Positions 39,579 to 40,621 of a stretch of DNA of 40,621 nt are shown here, one piece after another. Every line of letters starts with the position of its first letter. Within the stretch, counting starts at the first letter, position 1. Source of the stretch: Actinomycetota bacterium (GTDB lineage: Bacteria; Actinomycetota; Actinomycetes; Actinomycetales; Microbacteriaceae). Under the pieces are notes generated by a model. The model was not told the DNA's origin, searched no databases, and worked only from the letters and a program-made list of their open reading frames with translations. A program made the translations under genes and the position numbers. Location: contig JAUZFP010000156.1 in NCBI GenBank assembly GCA_030838475.1, positions 1 to 40,621 of the forward strand, read 5' to 3'.

Positions 39579-40621
39579 GCGATCCTCACTCTGGGATCGA
39601 GGACGCCATAGAGAAGGTCGACGACGAGGTTGACCAGCAGGTACATGACCCCGATCAGCAGTCCGACGCCCATGACGCCGGGCAGATCGAGATGGGAGGC
39701 AGCCTGGTAGGCATAACTGCCGATTCCCGGCCACGAGAAGATCGACTCGACGAGCACCGTCCCACTGAGCAGGCTTCCGAACGCGAGTCCCACGACGGTG
39801 AGTACCGGGATGCTCGCGCCCCGCAAGACGTAGAACCAGACCACGGTTCGGGTTGGAAGACCCTTTGCCCTTGCCGCTCGCACGTAGTCCTGGTCGAGAA
39901 TTTCCAGCACGGCCGTGCGCACGAACCTCGTCAGCAGACCGACGGTGTAGAGCGTGAGTACCAAGACAGGCAGAAAGAGGTGTGAGAGGGCGTCAAGGAA
40001 GGTGTCCAGCTGACCGGCCAGGAGAGCATCCACCGTGTACAGCCCGGTAACGGTGTGCGGCACGTTGAAGTCCGAGTCAAGGCGACCGGATCCTGGGGCG
40101 ATGTGAAGTTTGAAGTAGAAGACGTAATACAGCACGAGCGCAAGCCAGAAGGTCGGCACGCTCAGACCCGCAAGGGAAACCACCCGCAGGACGTGGTCCG
40201 ATACCTTGCCGCGCCGGTATGCCGCAACGGTTCCAAGCACGACACCGATGATGACACTGAGCACGATCGCGCCGATAGCAATCTCGAGCGTGGCGGGAAG
40301 AGCCACGGCCAGATCCGACGCCACCGGATTATGCGTAGTGGTTGAGACCCCGAGATTGCCGTGAAACAGATTGCCAAGGTAGGTGAAGTACTGCACCACC
40401 AGGGGTTTATCGAGCCCATATTCGGCCCTGAAGTGTGCCACGATCGCTGGGTCTTCCGCGGCGCGTTGGCCAAGCGCCGCAGCCACCGGGTCGCCCGGAA
40501 CGAGGTTGGTGAGCACGAACGTCACCAGGGTGACGCCGACCACCAACAGGATCAAGGTGATGACCCGTCGCACCGCGTAGCGAAGAAAAGGGTGCGCGGT
40601 CCGGGGGGGGGGGGGGGGGGG
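39575..40621 (-). CDS. Oligopeptide/dipeptide ABC transporter permease (DppB/OppB type), 5' partial
   Basis: The DppB pattern is clear: VTFVLTNLVPGDP early, a DQDYVRAARAKGL cytoplasmic loop, and FSWPGIGSYAYQAA near the end. A GTG at 40573 is usable as a start, but the frame stays open to the window edge, and codons upstream of it read HPFLRYAV before RRVITLI, the usual N-terminus of DppB (xxRYxxRR). The true start therefore lies beyond the edge, hidden by the G-run at 40603-40621. The binding protein expected for this operon is also missing, presumably for the same reason. Confidence 0.9.
   Translation of the reverse strand, partial: PPPPPPRTAHPFLRYAVRRVITLILLVVGVTLVTFVLTNLVPGDPVAAALGQRAAEDPAIVAHFRAEYGLDKPLVVQYFTYLGNLFHGNLGVSTTTHNPVASDLAVALPATLEIAIGAIVLSVIIGVVLGTVAAYRRGKVSDHVLRVVSLAGLSVPTFWLALVLYYVFYFKLHIAPGSGRLDSDFNVPHTVTGLYTVDALLAGQLDTFLDALSHLFLPVLVLTLYTVGLLTRFVRTAVLEILDQDYVRAARAKGLPTRTVVWFYVLRGASIPVLTVVGLAFGSLLSGTVLVESIFSWPGIGSYAYQAASHLDLPGVMGVGLLIGVMYLLVNLVVDLLYGVLDPRVRIA
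40603..40621. other. Nineteen-base G run at the window edge, probable sequencing/assembly artefact
   Basis: The last 19 bases are all G. Two-colour sequencers report no signal as G, so such runs are common at contig ends. It should not be translated as part of the DppB-type gene. Confidence 0.7.

Noticed and set aside
1..40621. tRNA, rRNA, CRISPR array, insertion sequence or prophage
   Set aside because: No direct repeat-spacer pattern, no transposase or integrase motif, no terminal inverted repeats and no cloverleaf seen in the gaps between genes, although tRNAs were searched only by eye.

Overview
The window is high-GC DNA (roughly 63-65 % by eye) with tightly packed, translationally coupled genes, many joined by ATGA or GTGA stop/start overlaps. 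It looks like an Actinomycetota chromosome, most likely Microbacteriaceae. The reasons are the sugar ABC importers without their own ATPase, the DUF6230/DUF6114 pair, an ER-type (SipW-like) signal peptidase with TasA-like cargo, a LAFTG sorting signal and a choice-of-anchor G protein. The genus assignment is inference. The right edge is a run of 19 G that looks like a contig-end artefact, and the last gene is cut there.

Region A (1-3960, + strand): a processive membrane glycosyltransferase of family 2, coupled to a membrane-anchored or secreted GH18 chitinase-like enzyme with two CBM5/12 modules. This is a candidate polysaccharide synthase/hydrolase pair.

Region B (3963-16169, - strand): a complete sugar-utilisation operon. 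In transcription order it has a LacI repressor, a lipoprotein sugar-binding protein, two permeases, a YesL/DUF624-like membrane protein, an HSL-type esterase, a GHL6/GH42-like glycoside hydrolase, an FGGY kinase, a Gfo/Idh/MocA oxidoreductase and an L-fucose-isomerase-superfamily protein. Together they could import, deacetylate, cleave, isomerise and phosphorylate a decorated oligosaccharide. Copies of a GAAAyCGrTTTC-type operator lie in front of the repressor gene and in front of the transporter.

Region C (16216-26937): a second sugar operon on the - strand. Four tandem, divergent Gfo/Idh/MocA oxidoreductases are followed by a second binding protein, two permeases and a GH42 beta-galactosidase. 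It is controlled from a divergent promoter region with three AACCGGTT-type operators next to a second LacI gene on the + strand.

Region D (26938-30073): an unknown membrane protein with a possible gene remnant behind it, the DUF6230/DUF6114/Pro-Thr-linker secreted-protein cassette ending at a strong terminator, and a group II truncated haemoglobin.

Region E (30222-34124, - strand): a surface-protein operon with a TasA/camelysin-like cargo, a SipW-type signal peptidase, a LAFTG-anchored protein and a choice-of-anchor G protein. It ends at a terminator.

Region F (34423-40621): a carboxymuconolactone-decarboxylase-like protein divergent from a TetR regulator, then a - strand oligopeptide ABC transporter operon (DppB-C-D-F type) ending in a Xaa-Pro aminopeptidase.

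A theme across regions B, C and E is a strong RNA hairpin placed just after the gene for the abundant exported protein (binding protein or TasA-like cargo) and before or within the start of the next, membrane-protein gene. This would be a way to set unequal protein ratios from one mRNA.
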